Counted from the stretch's first letter, positions 9,287 to 18,937 are shown. The stretch: DNA of 64,000 bases from Nitrosomonas sp. (GCF_021731985.1 NZ_JAKFWH010000006.1:1-64000), one strand, 5' to 3'. The notes: generated by a model not told the origin, from the sequence alone. Translations and numbers: made by a program.

Positions 9287-11011
9287 TTAAGCTGCCTTTG
9301 CCTTGTTATCCTGAGCAATAACCCCGTCCTGTATCCAATAAGCACTTGTTAAAGATGGAAGCTTTTCAGGCAATTCTTTGAGCGTTCCAAACACCATCAC
9401 TGTTTCAATCTCTTTATTTTTTGCCAAGGTAACAAGCCATTTCATGCAAGTGACGCGACTAGGTGGATCAAGCAAATCAAACTCATCGGCCATAAAAAAC
9501 TTCAATTCGGTTATGTGGCTGATAGCTTCTGCAATCATTACATTGGCGCGCCACTTGGCAGATTGTGATGCTAGACCGTATGGTTTGCCGCCATAACTGA
9601 TGGTCATGTCATCATTGATAAAAACTTGCTTCCAGCCGGTATCTGTAGAAGTTTTTGCCAGCCGCTCATTGATTGGGGTAATTGCAGTTTTAAGTATTTC
9701 TCCTGGTATTCCATCAGGAGCTAATGCATACGAAATTGCATCCCATTCCTGAACATCAGTGTGATAGCCAGCGGCTTTTTTGGTCTTTTCATCTGCTTCA
9801 AGGGCAAGTTTTACGTTCTTATTGATCAGGTCGAGTGCATCCTGGGATTCTTTGCGCTTTGTTCTCAGCGAATCAAGCTTTTCTTTAAGTAGATTAATGC
9901 GTTCCTCGCTGATTACCTCTTTTGATTCTTTTTCGAGTTCTACCAGTTTTTCTTTGGCATATTTCGCAGCCGCAAGATCACGCTCACCGTTTTCAACTGA
10001 ATTCTTGAGCAATGTAAGTGCGCTTTCTAATCCAGGAAGCGCCAAAACAGCATCTTCATTGCCTTGCAAATCGCCTTCCCGTTTAACAAGTTCCTTTCCA
10101 TTCCAGAATAAGTCAGAATCGCATGATGGGCACTTGCACGCGATATTGTCAGGCGTTGATCCTTGAGCAAGTCTGCGTGCGTCCTCTACCTTTACCGTAA
10201 TCAATGCTAGTTCTTTCTTATCAATCGACAACTTTGTTTCAATACGATCAATCTGCCCAGATTTAGCGCGTAATCCATTAATCTCAGCTTCATTCTTATT
10301 GGCATTGTTAAATTGTGTCTGCAATGATCCAAGTTTCTGGTTTTCCGCATCAAATTCAGCGCTGATATCTTCGAGTGCTTTCTGTGCCGCAGCCATTGCA
10401 GATTGATCCACTTCCGGCTTGACTGCCTTCCAATCGACAGCCTTTTTATCGCCATACACTTCGCCGGTCGTAGCTTTCCAACTGGATCGCGCATCTTTGG
10501 TATTATCGATGGCTTGCTTTTGGGCATTGCTAAAGCCTGACACCAGGAATGGCAGTATTGATTCAGTTTTTTTCTCATTGCATTTGCGTTCTAGCATTTT
10601 CTTTTTAATGCTAGGCAGGTCTCGTTTTGTACCGGTAATCTCTATGATGAGACCGCGCCTTAAATCCTCGGTGGCACTCGAAAATAGGGCAGGGTTTAGC
10701 ACATACGGAAGGGCAGAATGAATCTGTTCTTTAATCTCATGCGCGCCATTAGGCAGGGTAATACTTGCGCGCTTGCCACCATCCCATTCAACGTAGCAAT
10801 ATCCAACCGTGTCATTATCATTAACAAGATGTTTTAATTCTTTTTTGCCTACCCGCGTGCTGGCACCGGTAAAAGCGTGAATGATTGCTTCATAAATACT
10901 GGATTTCCCGGCTTCATTTGATCCGCAGATCATGTTTACCGGGTTACTCAATTGGATATCTGCGCTTCTTGCTGCAATTATGTTGTGTGCTGATATTTGT
11001 TCGATTTTCAT
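9287..11011 (-). CDS. SMC/SbcC/RecN-like AAA ATPase
   Basis: ISAHNIIAARSADIQLSNPVNMICGSNEAGKSSIYEAI Walker A; central CPSCDSD zinc hook-like; C-terminal MADEFDLLDPPSR Walker B-like. Confidence 0.85.
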   Translation of the reverse strand: MKIEQISAHNIIAARSADIQLSNPVNMICGSNEAGKSSIYEAIIHAFTGASTRVGKKELKHLVNDNDTVGYCYVEWDGGKRASITLPNGAHEIKEQIHSALPYVLNPALFSSATEDLRRGLIIEITGTKRDLPSIKKKMLERKCNEKKTESILPFLVSGFSNAQKQAIDNTKDARSSWKATTGEVYGDKKAVDWKAVKPEVDQSAMAAAQKALEDISAEFDAENQKLGSLQTQFNNANKNEAEINGLRAKSGQIDRIETKLSIDKKELALITVKVEDARRLAQGSTPDNIACKCPSCDSDLFWNGKELVKREGDLQGNEDAVLALPGLESALTLLKNSVENGERDLAAAKYAKEKLVELEKESKEVISEERINLLKEKLDSLRTKRKESQDALDLINKNVKLALEADEKTKKAAGYHTDVQEWDAISYALAPDGIPGEILKTAITPINERLAKTSTDTGWKQVFINDDMTISYGGKPYGLASQSAKWRANVMIAEAISHITELKFFMADEFDLLDPPSRVTCMKWLVTLAKNKEIETVMVFGTLKELPEKLPSLTSAYWIQDGVIAQDNKAKAA

Positions 11012-11059
11012 GATTATTCGACCTTAATTGATGTAAGTTCTTGTCTGTTTTGATGATGA

Positions 11060-11947
11060 TTACGCAGCCGCTTTCTCATCACTCAAAGGCCGCTGCTCCC
11101 CCAGAGTACCAATTAGCTCATTGATTATTTTTAAGCACTGTCCTGACCGGATGGTGAACTCGTTATCAAAATAGTCATCATCTGTGTCGAATTCAGAGCG
11201 ATCCTCAACTAGATCAGGAAGGGTGATTTTGCTAATCATTGATTTGTTATCAATTGTGAAAAAGCACTCATCCTTGCCAAGTACGATTTCTAACTTAACA
11301 GGGCGCTTACCCTGCAGAACGTAACTGGTAACCACGACCGTGTCCAAATGCTCATTTTTGTACGTGATTCTTTTGCTTTTTGCTTCCGCATCTTCAAGAA
11401 CGCAACTCCTGCCCAATGAAAAATTATCAATGCTCGAATCATCATCAAGAACCAGTCTGCGCATAAACATTTCCACCGAACTACCAAATCTTAGAAGCGC
11501 CCCGGTGTATCCTAAGTGCTTAAAAAGGCGTGCCCATACATCATCCGCAACGGCACTGGAGGTAGTTTCAATGCACAGCAAATCATGTTCGGTATTAATC
11601 CAAACATTTATTGATTTGCTTGTTACAAAAGCTTTTGCGTACAGCTCAGAGATTAATTGCTCTTTTAATTCGCGCAACTGGCTTTTTGTAAGTTTTTTTA
11701 CTTCGAGCCTTTTGCACAAATCATCGGCTCGCAGTTTTAACTCACGATTAATCACGCTGGCAGGTAGCAATTTCTCTTGTTTTTCGCAAACAAGCATGAT
11801 GTTTTTGCCTACTTCGATGAATGGATCGCCATTGCGTAATTCCTTCCATGAGTAACCAACATGGCCTGGTATTGAGATTTCCTCTCTGAGCTTTTCCAGG
11901 TCTGGTACCCACCCTTTGGGCGATCTGAATATCGTTAAATTTTTCAT
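11060..11947 (-). CDS. rdgC: Recombination-associated protein RdgC-like
   Basis: KNLTIFRS..., KLLPASVINRELKLRADDL, LRELKEQLISELYAKAFVTSKSINVWINTEHDLLCIETTSSAVADDVW. Confidence 0.8.
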   Translation of the reverse strand: MKNLTIFRSPKGWVPDLEKLREEISIPGHVGYSWKELRNGDPFIEVGKNIMLVCEKQEKLLPASVINRELKLRADDLCKRLEVKKLTKSQLRELKEQLISELYAKAFVTSKSINVWINTEHDLLCIETTSSAVADDVWARLFKHLGYTGALLRFGSSVEMFMRRLVLDDDSSIDNFSLGRSCVLEDAEAKSKRITYKNEHLDTVVVTSYVLQGKRPVKLEIVLGKDECFFTIDNKSMISKITLPDLVEDRSEFDTDDDYFDNEFTIRSGQCLKIINELIGTLGEQRPLSDEKAAA

Positions 11948-11975
11948 GTTTATTTCCTATGTTAATTTTTGGTGG

Positions 11976-12458
11976 TTAATTTGATGCCAATAATTTACTT
12001 TCCTTTAAAACCATTCTCGCCCACTCAGCAGAACACCCAACTTCACGCGCCAGTAAGCTAATGTTGATTCTCTGTCTGCCCCTATTTAGCTTAATCATCC
12101 TTTTATAAACCTTAATAATCGTGACCTTTACAAGAGGAAGGCTAATATTCAAATGAGATCTTGTTTCCTGTATGTATTTGGCTATGCTGCTACTCTTTAA
12201 ACACGGAATATCTTCATTGCTCTTATCTTCCGTAATAAGGCCATCCACACATAATTCGTAATGAATAACCTTGCACAAGGTTTTTCCTTCAAGAAGCTTT
12301 TTAGCAATCGTAGTCTTAATATTTTCTCTCTGCTCTTTGCTTATTTTTGTGCGTTCCCGATGACTGATTGAACATTTGCCAATATGAATCCGTGGCTTAA
12401 CACCGTCTAAAATTGGCAGTGACTTATTCGCAAAGAAATTAATTGCAGCGCTATCCAT
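11976..12458 (-). CDS. Hypothetical phage protein, possible HTH at C-terminus
   Basis: NISLLAREVGCSAEWARMVLKESKLL. Confidence 0.5.
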   Translation of the reverse strand: MDSAAINFFANKSLPILDGVKPRIHIGKCSISHRERTKISKEQRENIKTTIAKKLLEGKTLCKVIHYELCVDGLITEDKSNEDIPCLKSSSIAKYIQETRSHLNISLPLVKVTIIKVYKRMIKLNRGRQRINISLLAREVGCSAEWARMVLKESKLLASN

Positions 12459-12463
12459 GACAT

Positions 12464-13504
12464 TTAATCGAGATTAAAATCTTTATCTGATGAAGATTCA
12501 GCAATCTCGCGCTGGCGTATCTTTTCTTTCTCTTCTGGTGATGGTGAATCAGAGTTTCCAGCTTGGGATTCTTCGGTTTTTATGCCTGGTCTAGCTTGCT
12601 CGTTTTGCTTTTGATCATCAGGTTTTTTATCTGCAGTTTCTGTTCTTTCCTTTGTGCGTTCTGAGCCACCAGACAAATCTCCAGCATCAGGAGATGATTT
12701 AAGGTCTTGGAGATTTACGTTGTTCGCAGAAAAAGATCCATCTGCCTGCTCAAAAACATCAATTACATCATTGATTTCTTCGGAGCTTTTCCCCATCCCC
12801 ATAATCGCGTCTTGAGCGTATATCGATGCAAAGAAAGTACCTGCGCGATATTGGAGCATCTGGAATCGCATTTCTCCCTGCCATTTTGAGCCGTCTTTTG
12901 CATACCATCCTTCCTCTACTGCCATCTTCATGGATACCGGAATAGACTGCACAATATCTTTTGTCGGACGGCGGTTAGCGTCGAGAACATAAGCCCACGC
13001 AACACATTCCCAGTTATCTATTTCAATCTGTTGATCTTTGAAATTAAACCGGTTTAGAGTTTTATTCCAATCCTGCTTTTCTTTATATTTGGCCGTTATT
13101 CTGCCTAGGTTTGTGAGCTTAAATTGGAGCGGAGTAAATCTACCGCAGGCGTTAACAGCGGCTATTTGGAATTTTGACGACCAACGCAACTTGCCTTGGA
13201 TTACATCAGCATTTTGCATGACGCTTATCATTGATAATCCGACTGATTTGGCAACTTCTATTGCAACCAAGCAATTTCCTAGTGATGCGGGGTTTCCAAC
13301 AAGCGTTGAATTCCCATTAGATCCTTTTTTTTCATTGAATTGCCTGAATGCTGATGGCACTGCATCCGATGTTGAAAGAGCCTTGGCAATTTCGCACGCA
13401 AGTTCAAAGCCGTTCTTCGAGAAGAAATCAACTTTTAAATCCGGCTGCATTCCTATGGCTGTTCCAGTTTTCCTTATTTCTGATAATTGTGTTGTTTCAT
13501 TCAT
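12464..13504 (-). CDS. RecT-family-like single-strand annealing protein
   Basis: NCLVAIEVAKSVGLSMISVMQNADVIQGKLRWSSKFQIAAVNACGRF; acidic C-terminus; located beside exonuclease-like gene. Confidence 0.6.
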   Translation of the reverse strand: MNETTQLSEIRKTGTAIGMQPDLKVDFFSKNGFELACEIAKALSTSDAVPSAFRQFNEKKGSNGNSTLVGNPASLGNCLVAIEVAKSVGLSMISVMQNADVIQGKLRWSSKFQIAAVNACGRFTPLQFKLTNLGRITAKYKEKQDWNKTLNRFNFKDQQIEIDNWECVAWAYVLDANRRPTKDIVQSIPVSMKMAVEEGWYAKDGSKWQGEMRFQMLQYRAGTFFASIYAQDAIMGMGKSSEEINDVIDVFEQADGSFSANNVNLQDLKSSPDAGDLSGGSERTKERTETADKKPDDQKQNEQARPGIKTEESQAGNSDSPSPEEKEKIRQREIAESSSDKDFNLD

Positions 13505-13509
13505 TTGAT

Positions 13510-14325
13510 TTAATCTCCTTTAAAAATACATTTTTTCCAGCGTGGACAATATTTCTCTGAACAGAGCGTAGATTTTGGATTCGGATAAAACATGCCAGTA
13601 CGAAACATATTTGCAGCAAACTCAATCAAACCCTTATTGTTTTCATCACCAACCATGATCTGCTTCGCATTGCCTATTACCCCGGTAGCTATTTCCGCCT
13701 TGCCCTTGGTTTTTAGTCCGATAATCTCAGCCTCAGAGGTTATTTGTTGGCCGGTCGTGTGTTCATACAGCAATTCATACGTGCCTATTTGCGCAGCATG
13801 TCCCTTCGTTACTGCAACGCCGTTTTGAACAGAATTTCCACCACTTTTGAGGTCAGCAATACCAACCCCTGCGGTTGTTTTCTTTATCCTTGCTCTATCC
13901 AGCGTTCCTTTCAGCCTGATAACAACTCCGTTTCCGCAATCAATATCAAACTCCTTGGTATTCATTTCGATAGCCACAAAGTTGTATTTTGGGGACCATA
14001 CTTGGCAATACTCTGAAACAAGCGACACCCCTATAAATTCCGCTTCTTTCATGGTGATGCCGTCTCTACCGTGATCGAATTCGTTTTCAGGATCGTGCAA
14101 TTTGTCTATCATTACGCCGGTTGCATCTATGATGCTCACACCAGAGTCGTCTAATCTGCCTTGATCAAATGCCGCGGTTCCAGCATGAATTGCGGTACCT
14201 AATGCGGCTCGCAGTCCGACTGTGTTGCGCATGCCTAGCAAGTGAATTCCCTCCCATTTATACGCACAGTCAAAAAGACTGGGCCATGAGGATGCGCGAA
14301 CGGTTAGCGACGGCTCTACCATCAC
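13510..14325 (-). CDS. PD-(D/E)XK nuclease (RecB/Cas4-like phage exonuclease)
   Basis: ALGTAIHAGTA; LKGTLDRARI; GVGIADLKSGGN; C-terminal CSEKYCPRWKKC. Confidence 0.75.
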   Translation of the reverse strand: MMVEPSLTVRASSWPSLFDCAYKWEGIHLLGMRNTVGLRAALGTAIHAGTAAFDQGRLDDSGVSIIDATGVMIDKLHDPENEFDHGRDGITMKEAEFIGVSLVSEYCQVWSPKYNFVAIEMNTKEFDIDCGNGVVIRLKGTLDRARIKKTTAGVGIADLKSGGNSVQNGVAVTKGHAAQIGTYELLYEHTTGQQITSEAEIIGLKTKGKAEIATGVIGNAKQIMVGDENNKGLIEFAANMFRTGMFYPNPKSTLCSEKYCPRWKKCIFKGD

Positions 14326-14633
14326 TTCTTCTCTCGAGTAATTCTTGCCAGACGAAACGATTCTTTGAAACTGAACCCCTCACGCTTATAAAAAACAAAG
14401 TCACAGAGGAACTGCCACGCTCTCTTAATTTTTTGCATGATTTATTCCCTCACAAAACCCGTATGTCTTGCACCACCGCTCGTTTGCTTTATCAAAATCA
14501 ATAAAGCTAACAACCGCAACCAATACGGCGATCCCGAATATCAGATGTTTAAAACCCATTAGTTCATTCATTTGAATACTCCACATTCATGTACAGTTGC
14601 TACAATCGCGATTTGTAGAGGAAGGCTCATAAT

Positions 14634-14882
14634 TTAACTCTCTGTACGAGTTAATATTCCATCAGTAAAATCGTGGTCGTAATAACCTCGGTTCACCTTG
14701 TCCAAATCTATCAATACTGATTCCCAGTTTTCGTTCTGCTTCCCCTCCGCGGCAACACAAATCTCATGTTTAGAAACAAAACAGCCATCAACCGGAGTCG
14801 GGTACGCTGCATGGAACTTAACTGTCCCATCCAGATCTTGTGTTAAATATTTAAAAGTTGGGACCTCTAATTTAGGCATCAC
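14634..14882 (-). CDS. Hypothetical phage protein
   Basis: ATGA overlap with 14879-15274. Confidence 0.5.
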   Translation of the reverse strand: MMPKLEVPTFKYLTQDLDGTVKFHAAYPTPVDGCFVSKHEICVAAEGKQNENWESVLIDLDKVNRGYYDHDFTDGILTRTES

Positions 14883-15274
14883 AGCACCTCGCTATCAGGT
14901 AAAAAATTCTTTAATTGCTGATTCTTTAGTTTTGCTTCAATGCGTAATTCACGCGCTTCTGCTGCAAATTTCATTTCAACAGCACGGAAAACGTCAGCAG
15001 ACATGGAGTCAACTATTCTCATCACTTCAGTGTTCGGAATGTCCTCGTATCTTGGATAACTAGGATCAGGAATATTTAATTTTCTAACGAACCCGCTCAA
15101 AGAGTTACCACTCTTTCTTCTGTTAGCTAAATACTCTGAATGGTCATCAAGTTTTTTTGCTCGCTTTAATAGATCTTTTTCTTCATTGGCAATCTGGTTA
15201 AGGTTTTCAAGATTCATCACAGCACCTTTACTTTCACGCAGCACAATCCATTCATCGCTGCATACATTTGGCAT
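14879..15274 (-). CDS. Hypothetical phage protein, first long gene of leftward operon
   Basis: Same-strand ORF downstream of the promoter at ~15437-15465; start may be 15217. Confidence 0.5.
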   Translation of the reverse strand: MPNVCSDEWIVLRESKGAVMNLENLNQIANEEKDLLKRAKKLDDHSEYLANRRKSGNSLSGFVRKLNIPDPSYPRYEDIPNTEVMRIVDSMSADVFRAVEMKFAAEARELRIEAKLKNQQLKNFLPDSEVL

Positions 15275-15436
15275 GTAGCCTCACCAGTTGATTTGAACTG
15301 GCCATAAATCGGTTTGTGCCTACCGGCAGCAGTCCTGATTGTTATTACGCACTTGATCATTTTTATTCGCTCCGTTTGTTTGCTTATCAGCACTCACCTA
15401 CGCTTAACGATTCATGGTGGTTGTGTTGATGTGATG

Positions 15437-15479
15437 ATATTAGGCCATGCCTAACTACTTGTCAATAGGCAAAGCCTAA
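15437..15479 (-). promoter_or_regulatory. Leftward early promoter with two operators
   Basis: Minus strand TTGACA-N17-TAATAT (15465..15437); operators TTAGGCCATGCCTAA 15440-15454 and ATAGGCAAAGCCTAA 15465-15479. Confidence 0.85.
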
Positions 15480-15594
15480 TATTATTTGCTATACTCCAAA
15501 CTCAAGTTGAAATTAAGCGTTGCTTTGAAGGCCGGGCAGGGCGTTGCAGGGAGATTTATTTGAACAATCTGAAATTAATTACTAAGATGCGAAT

Positions 15595-16344
15595 ATGGCT
15601 ACTCAATCAACAATAGAATGGACGGAGCAAACCTGGAATCCCACTACCGGCTGTACTAAGGTGTCACCGGGTTGCAAAAACTGTTATGCAGAAGTAATGG
15701 CAAGGCGGTTACATGCAATGGGAACGCCTGGCTATGAAAACGAATTCAATCTCACTGTTCATGAAAATCGTCTTAGCCAGCCTTTACTCCGGAAGAAGCC
15801 AACTGTTTATTTTGTGAACAGCATGAGCGATTTATTTCATGAAGGCGTTTCTGATGAATTCTTGGATAAGGTGTTTGAAGTTATCGAAAATACTCCGCAG
15901 CATACCTATCAAATACTAACCAAACGAGCAGAACGGTTGCCGGTATATTTCAACCTGCGAAAATGTCCTGATAACGTATGGCTTGGCGTATCAGTAGAAG
16001 ATAAGAAATATGGAGTGCCACGCATTGATTACTTGAGGCAAGTAAACGCAAAAATTAGATTTCTTTCAGTGGAACCCTTGCTCGAAGATGTGGGGAAAAT
16101 GAATCTAACCGGCATTCACTGGGTGATTGTTGGCGGTGAATCTGGACACAAAGCCAGACCAATGAAGGCTGAATGGGTTATTAATATTCAGCAACAATGT
16201 GAAGAATCGGATGTGGCTTTTTTCTTCAAACAATGGGGTGGTTGGGGTGCGGACGGTGTTAAGCGTGACAAAAAGGCTAACGGGCGCATTTTTCGTGAAC
16301 GCACATGGGATGACTATCCGAAAGCTTTGGGTTCGTCCTTATAG
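15595..16344 (+). CDS. DUF5131 / phage Gp37-Gp68 family three-Cys-motif protein
   Basis: TIEWTEQTWNPTTGCTKVSPGCKNCYAEVMARRL; TKRAERLP; WLGVSVE; GGESGHKARPM; FFKQWGG. Confidence 0.92.
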   Translation: MATQSTIEWTEQTWNPTTGCTKVSPGCKNCYAEVMARRLHAMGTPGYENEFNLTVHENRLSQPLLRKKPTVYFVNSMSDLFHEGVSDEFLDKVFEVIENTPQHTYQILTKRAERLPVYFNLRKCPDNVWLGVSVEDKKYGVPRIDYLRQVNAKIRFLSVEPLLEDVGKMNLTGIHWVIVGGESGHKARPMKAEWVINIQQQCEESDVAFFFKQWGGWGADGVKRDKKANGRIFRERTWDDYPKALGSSL

Positions 16345-17256
16345 TGAATTCAGAATATCTTTTGCAATTTTGGTCGCCAGTCCATGCGCCTTAAGGCTAG
16401 GATTGGATGATGCAAAATACAGGGCGAAGAGTGGAGGGCCACTTGGATTTCTTGAATTTCCGCCCCGGTGCAGAATTTTTGGTTCAGTCACTGCGGGAAA
16501 CAAAGTCTTCAATTGCTTTGATACAAATTTCAGCATCTGAGGGTGATCTATATCACGCACATCGCCATTTCCTCCGCCAAACATATCTGATTGTGGATTC
16601 TGGACATAGAATACCTTGCGCCATTCATCAGTCCCAAGTACGCGCGTTAGTGATGCCTCTTTGTCGGCATCAAGTGCGTCTGCGTTCTTTGTTGCCTGTC
16701 GATACAGTCCGGCATACGGGAATAAGTACCAGACATCAATCGCACCGGTTTTAGCAATAGTTTCCAACGTTGACCATTCAACATGCATTCCAAACGGATC
16801 AAGAAACAGTACGGCACGCTCCCGTCTCCAATGATATTGGGTGCACAAGGTTTTCAATGCCTTATTGGCATCGTCCTGGATAATCTCAATGATCTTTCCA
16901 GGATGCTCTGATCTCAAAGCATTCAATGCCATTAACTTCTTCGAGTGAAGCTCGATGAAACAGAATTTATGAAATGCTGGATTGATGTCCAATGCCCTGC
17001 GTGCAGAGCCATCGATAGTTTTATTCTCACCATCGACTTTGATATCGCACCGTCCCGTACCAGCAAAAGCATCGATATATAGACGGGTAAAACTTTGTTT
17101 GCTGAGAACAGTATTGAACGCAGCCAGATATTTCTCTAACGCCCCTAGCTTGATGAGAGTCCAAGCCCCGCCGAAGGAGTGCTGATCGCGTGAGACATTG
17201 TCTAATTCGTCTTCATCTGGCAACAGCCCATTATCACCTCCGATAGGTTCTACCAT
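16339..17256 (-). CDS. Three-Cys-motif partner protein TcmP-like
   Basis: YIDAFAGTGRCDI; GSARRALDI; CFIELHSKKL; VLFLDPFGMHVEWSTLETIAKTGAIDVWYLFP; convergent with DUF5131 gene. Confidence 0.85.
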   Translation of the reverse strand: MVEPIGGDNGLLPDEDELDNVSRDQHSFGGAWTLIKLGALEKYLAAFNTVLSKQSFTRLYIDAFAGTGRCDIKVDGENKTIDGSARRALDINPAFHKFCFIELHSKKLMALNALRSEHPGKIIEIIQDDANKALKTLCTQYHWRRERAVLFLDPFGMHVEWSTLETIAKTGAIDVWYLFPYAGLYRQATKNADALDADKEASLTRVLGTDEWRKVFYVQNPQSDMFGGGNGDVRDIDHPQMLKFVSKQLKTLFPAVTEPKILHRGGNSRNPSGPPLFALYFASSNPSLKAHGLATKIAKDILNSL

Positions 17257-17464
17257 ACACCCCTCTTAGTTCTGTTTAATAATAAAAAATATCATATTTC
17301 CAATTACTTGGTAACGTAAAATTTTTGATAAACTTGAATTCACCGCGATATCGTAAGGGTAAGGGAAAGAACGAAAGGGTAGGCGGTAGAAGGGGTGCGG
17401 TTATAACAGGCAATAAAAACCAGCCGGAGCGGATTAGTGGTCGAATTGGATTAAAATTAAATAG

Positions 17465-17896
17465 TTACACTTCAATTCTAAACTTATATTCTAAATCGGT
17501 TTCCTTAATTGAAACTACTAATTTATATTCACCAAGTTGCGTAACCTTAAATGGAACAAATTTTGCAATTAAATTAGCTTCTTTATGTGCGCTATTAATT
17601 CCTTCATCAACTATATGACCTAATTCACTATTTTCTATTAATACCGTGGTATCTGGCGCATATAGACTTATATTTACTGCAAAACTACCTTCAAAACCAA
17701 CTAAACTAGCTAATATAGAAACACTTGGAATCATGACAGCCGCTTCTTTGGAAAGGGCTGGTATATCAGTAGGTAAAGTAATGACAATTCGATCTCTTGG
17801 GTATAGGCCGATTATGATAGGACGATTATTCAATTCAAGTCGAATATCTTCTGCCAAATAAAACTTTACTTCTTTTTTTTGAGATGTTTTTTTCAT
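17465..17896 (-). CDS. Unknown protein (possibly DUF6941-like) coupled to HicAB
   Basis: 4-bp overlap with hicB; FYLAEDIRLELNNRPIIIGLYPRDRIVI. Confidence 0.6.
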   Translation of the reverse strand: MKKTSQKKEVKFYLAEDIRLELNNRPIIIGLYPRDRIVITLPTDIPALSKEAAVMIPSVSILASLVGFEGSFAVNISLYAPDTTVLIENSELGHIVDEGINSAHKEANLIAKFVPFKVTQLGEYKLVVSIKETDLEYKFRIEV

Positions 17897-18465
17897 TGCT
17901 GGGTAATAAAATGTTCTGAGGGAGTGTTTTCCGCCATACTAATTGTCTTTCCTTTAAAAGCAATCATTTGTTTATTGCTAATAGTTTGAGGCGGGTAAGC
18001 GACTAAAATCGTATTACGCAAGTCATTTTTGATAGAAAAGAATTGGTCTTGTATGGATTTTAAAAAAACATGCTCTGTATTTTTACAACCAACATACTCA
18101 GAGATTGCTGAGACAATCAGTTGATTAATACTGGTATCTTCTAATTCCGCTAATTCTGCAATTTGTTTATGCAGTCCGCGTGGTATACGCAATGCTATCT
18201 TTCCACTATAGCCAGAATAATCTATTGGCTCCCTAACAGGATAGCCATTAGATAGAGAACTTTCTAGCCAAGAGAAAGCAGCTTCATTCAAATTATCGAG
18301 TGCCTCTTGCGGGGTATCTCCTTCAGCAAAACAACCTGGAAATTCTTGTATCAATGCTGTAAACCCGCCAGTCACGTCCGGAATAAGTTGTCGAGCATAG
18401 GGTTTCCTCAAAATATCTTTTATTTTGTCTAAGTGATGTTTATTGGTTTTTTTCATCTGATTCAT
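17893..18465 (-). CDS. hicB: HicB-family antitoxin
   Basis: GGFTALIQEFPGCFAEGDTPQEALDNLNEAAFSWLE plus IALRIPRGLHKQIAELAELEDTSINQLIVSAI (RHH). Confidence 0.85.
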   Translation of the reverse strand: MNQMKKTNKHHLDKIKDILRKPYARQLIPDVTGGFTALIQEFPGCFAEGDTPQEALDNLNEAAFSWLESSLSNGYPVREPIDYSGYSGKIALRIPRGLHKQIAELAELEDTSINQLIVSAISEYVGCKNTEHVFLKSIQDQFFSIKNDLRNTILVAYPPQTISNKQMIAFKGKTISMAENTPSEHFITQQ

Positions 18466-18748
18466 TTTCTATTAAAAATAATTCCCATTCATCAACATCG
18501 TTAATAAGAAAATCAATAATATTTCTCGCTGTTCCAGGTTTGAGTTCATCCCGATGAGGGATACTTAATGAACCGTTTAGCCGTGGCGGGATATTTTTCC
18601 TTTCATAATAAGGTTCCTTACCATGATTCTCTTTTAAGCGACCTAATTTTTTAGCAATATTAACTAAAATCTTAGAGTTAATATTGAAGGGGGACTTACG
18701 TAAACTACTCAACTGTTTCTTAATTTCAGATAATTTCTTCTTGTTCAT
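18440..18748 (-). CDS. hicA: HicA-like toxin
   Basis: KLGRLKENHGKEPYYERK...GSLSIPHRDELKPGTARNIIDFL; overlaps hicB. Confidence 0.65.
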   Translation of the reverse strand: MNKKKLSEIKKQLSSLRKSPFNINSKILVNIAKKLGRLKENHGKEPYYERKNIPPRLNGSLSIPHRDELKPGTARNIIDFLINDVDEWELFLIENESDEKNQ

Positions 18749-18860
18749 GATATCACAGGCAATATCATAAGCAAGTAATCGGAAGGAAAGAGATTTTATT
18801 TAACATTAATTTTATGACCTGATAATTATCTAAAACTTCCTCTCATTGATCACTATAATT

Positions 18861-18929
18861 TTAGGTCTTCTTGCGCATCCCCATAAACCCAACCAACCCC
18901 AACCCGGCCAGCAGCATCGCGTAGGTGTG
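18861..18929 (-). pseudogene. Orphan PEP-CTERM C-terminal anchor remnant
   Basis: Minus-strand translation HTYAMLLAGLGLVGFMGMRKKT*, immediately preceded by an in-frame stop (18930-18932). Confidence 0.8.
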
Positions 18930-18937
18930 TTATGAAA

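Noticed and set aside
10207-10578. Minus-strand 123-aa ORF within SbcC-like gene
   Set aside because: Alternative frame of the ATPase gene without independent support.
15460-15595. Divergent promoter for the DUF5131 gene under phage operators
   Set aside because: TTGTCA is present but no convincing -10 at correct spacing; possible, not supported.
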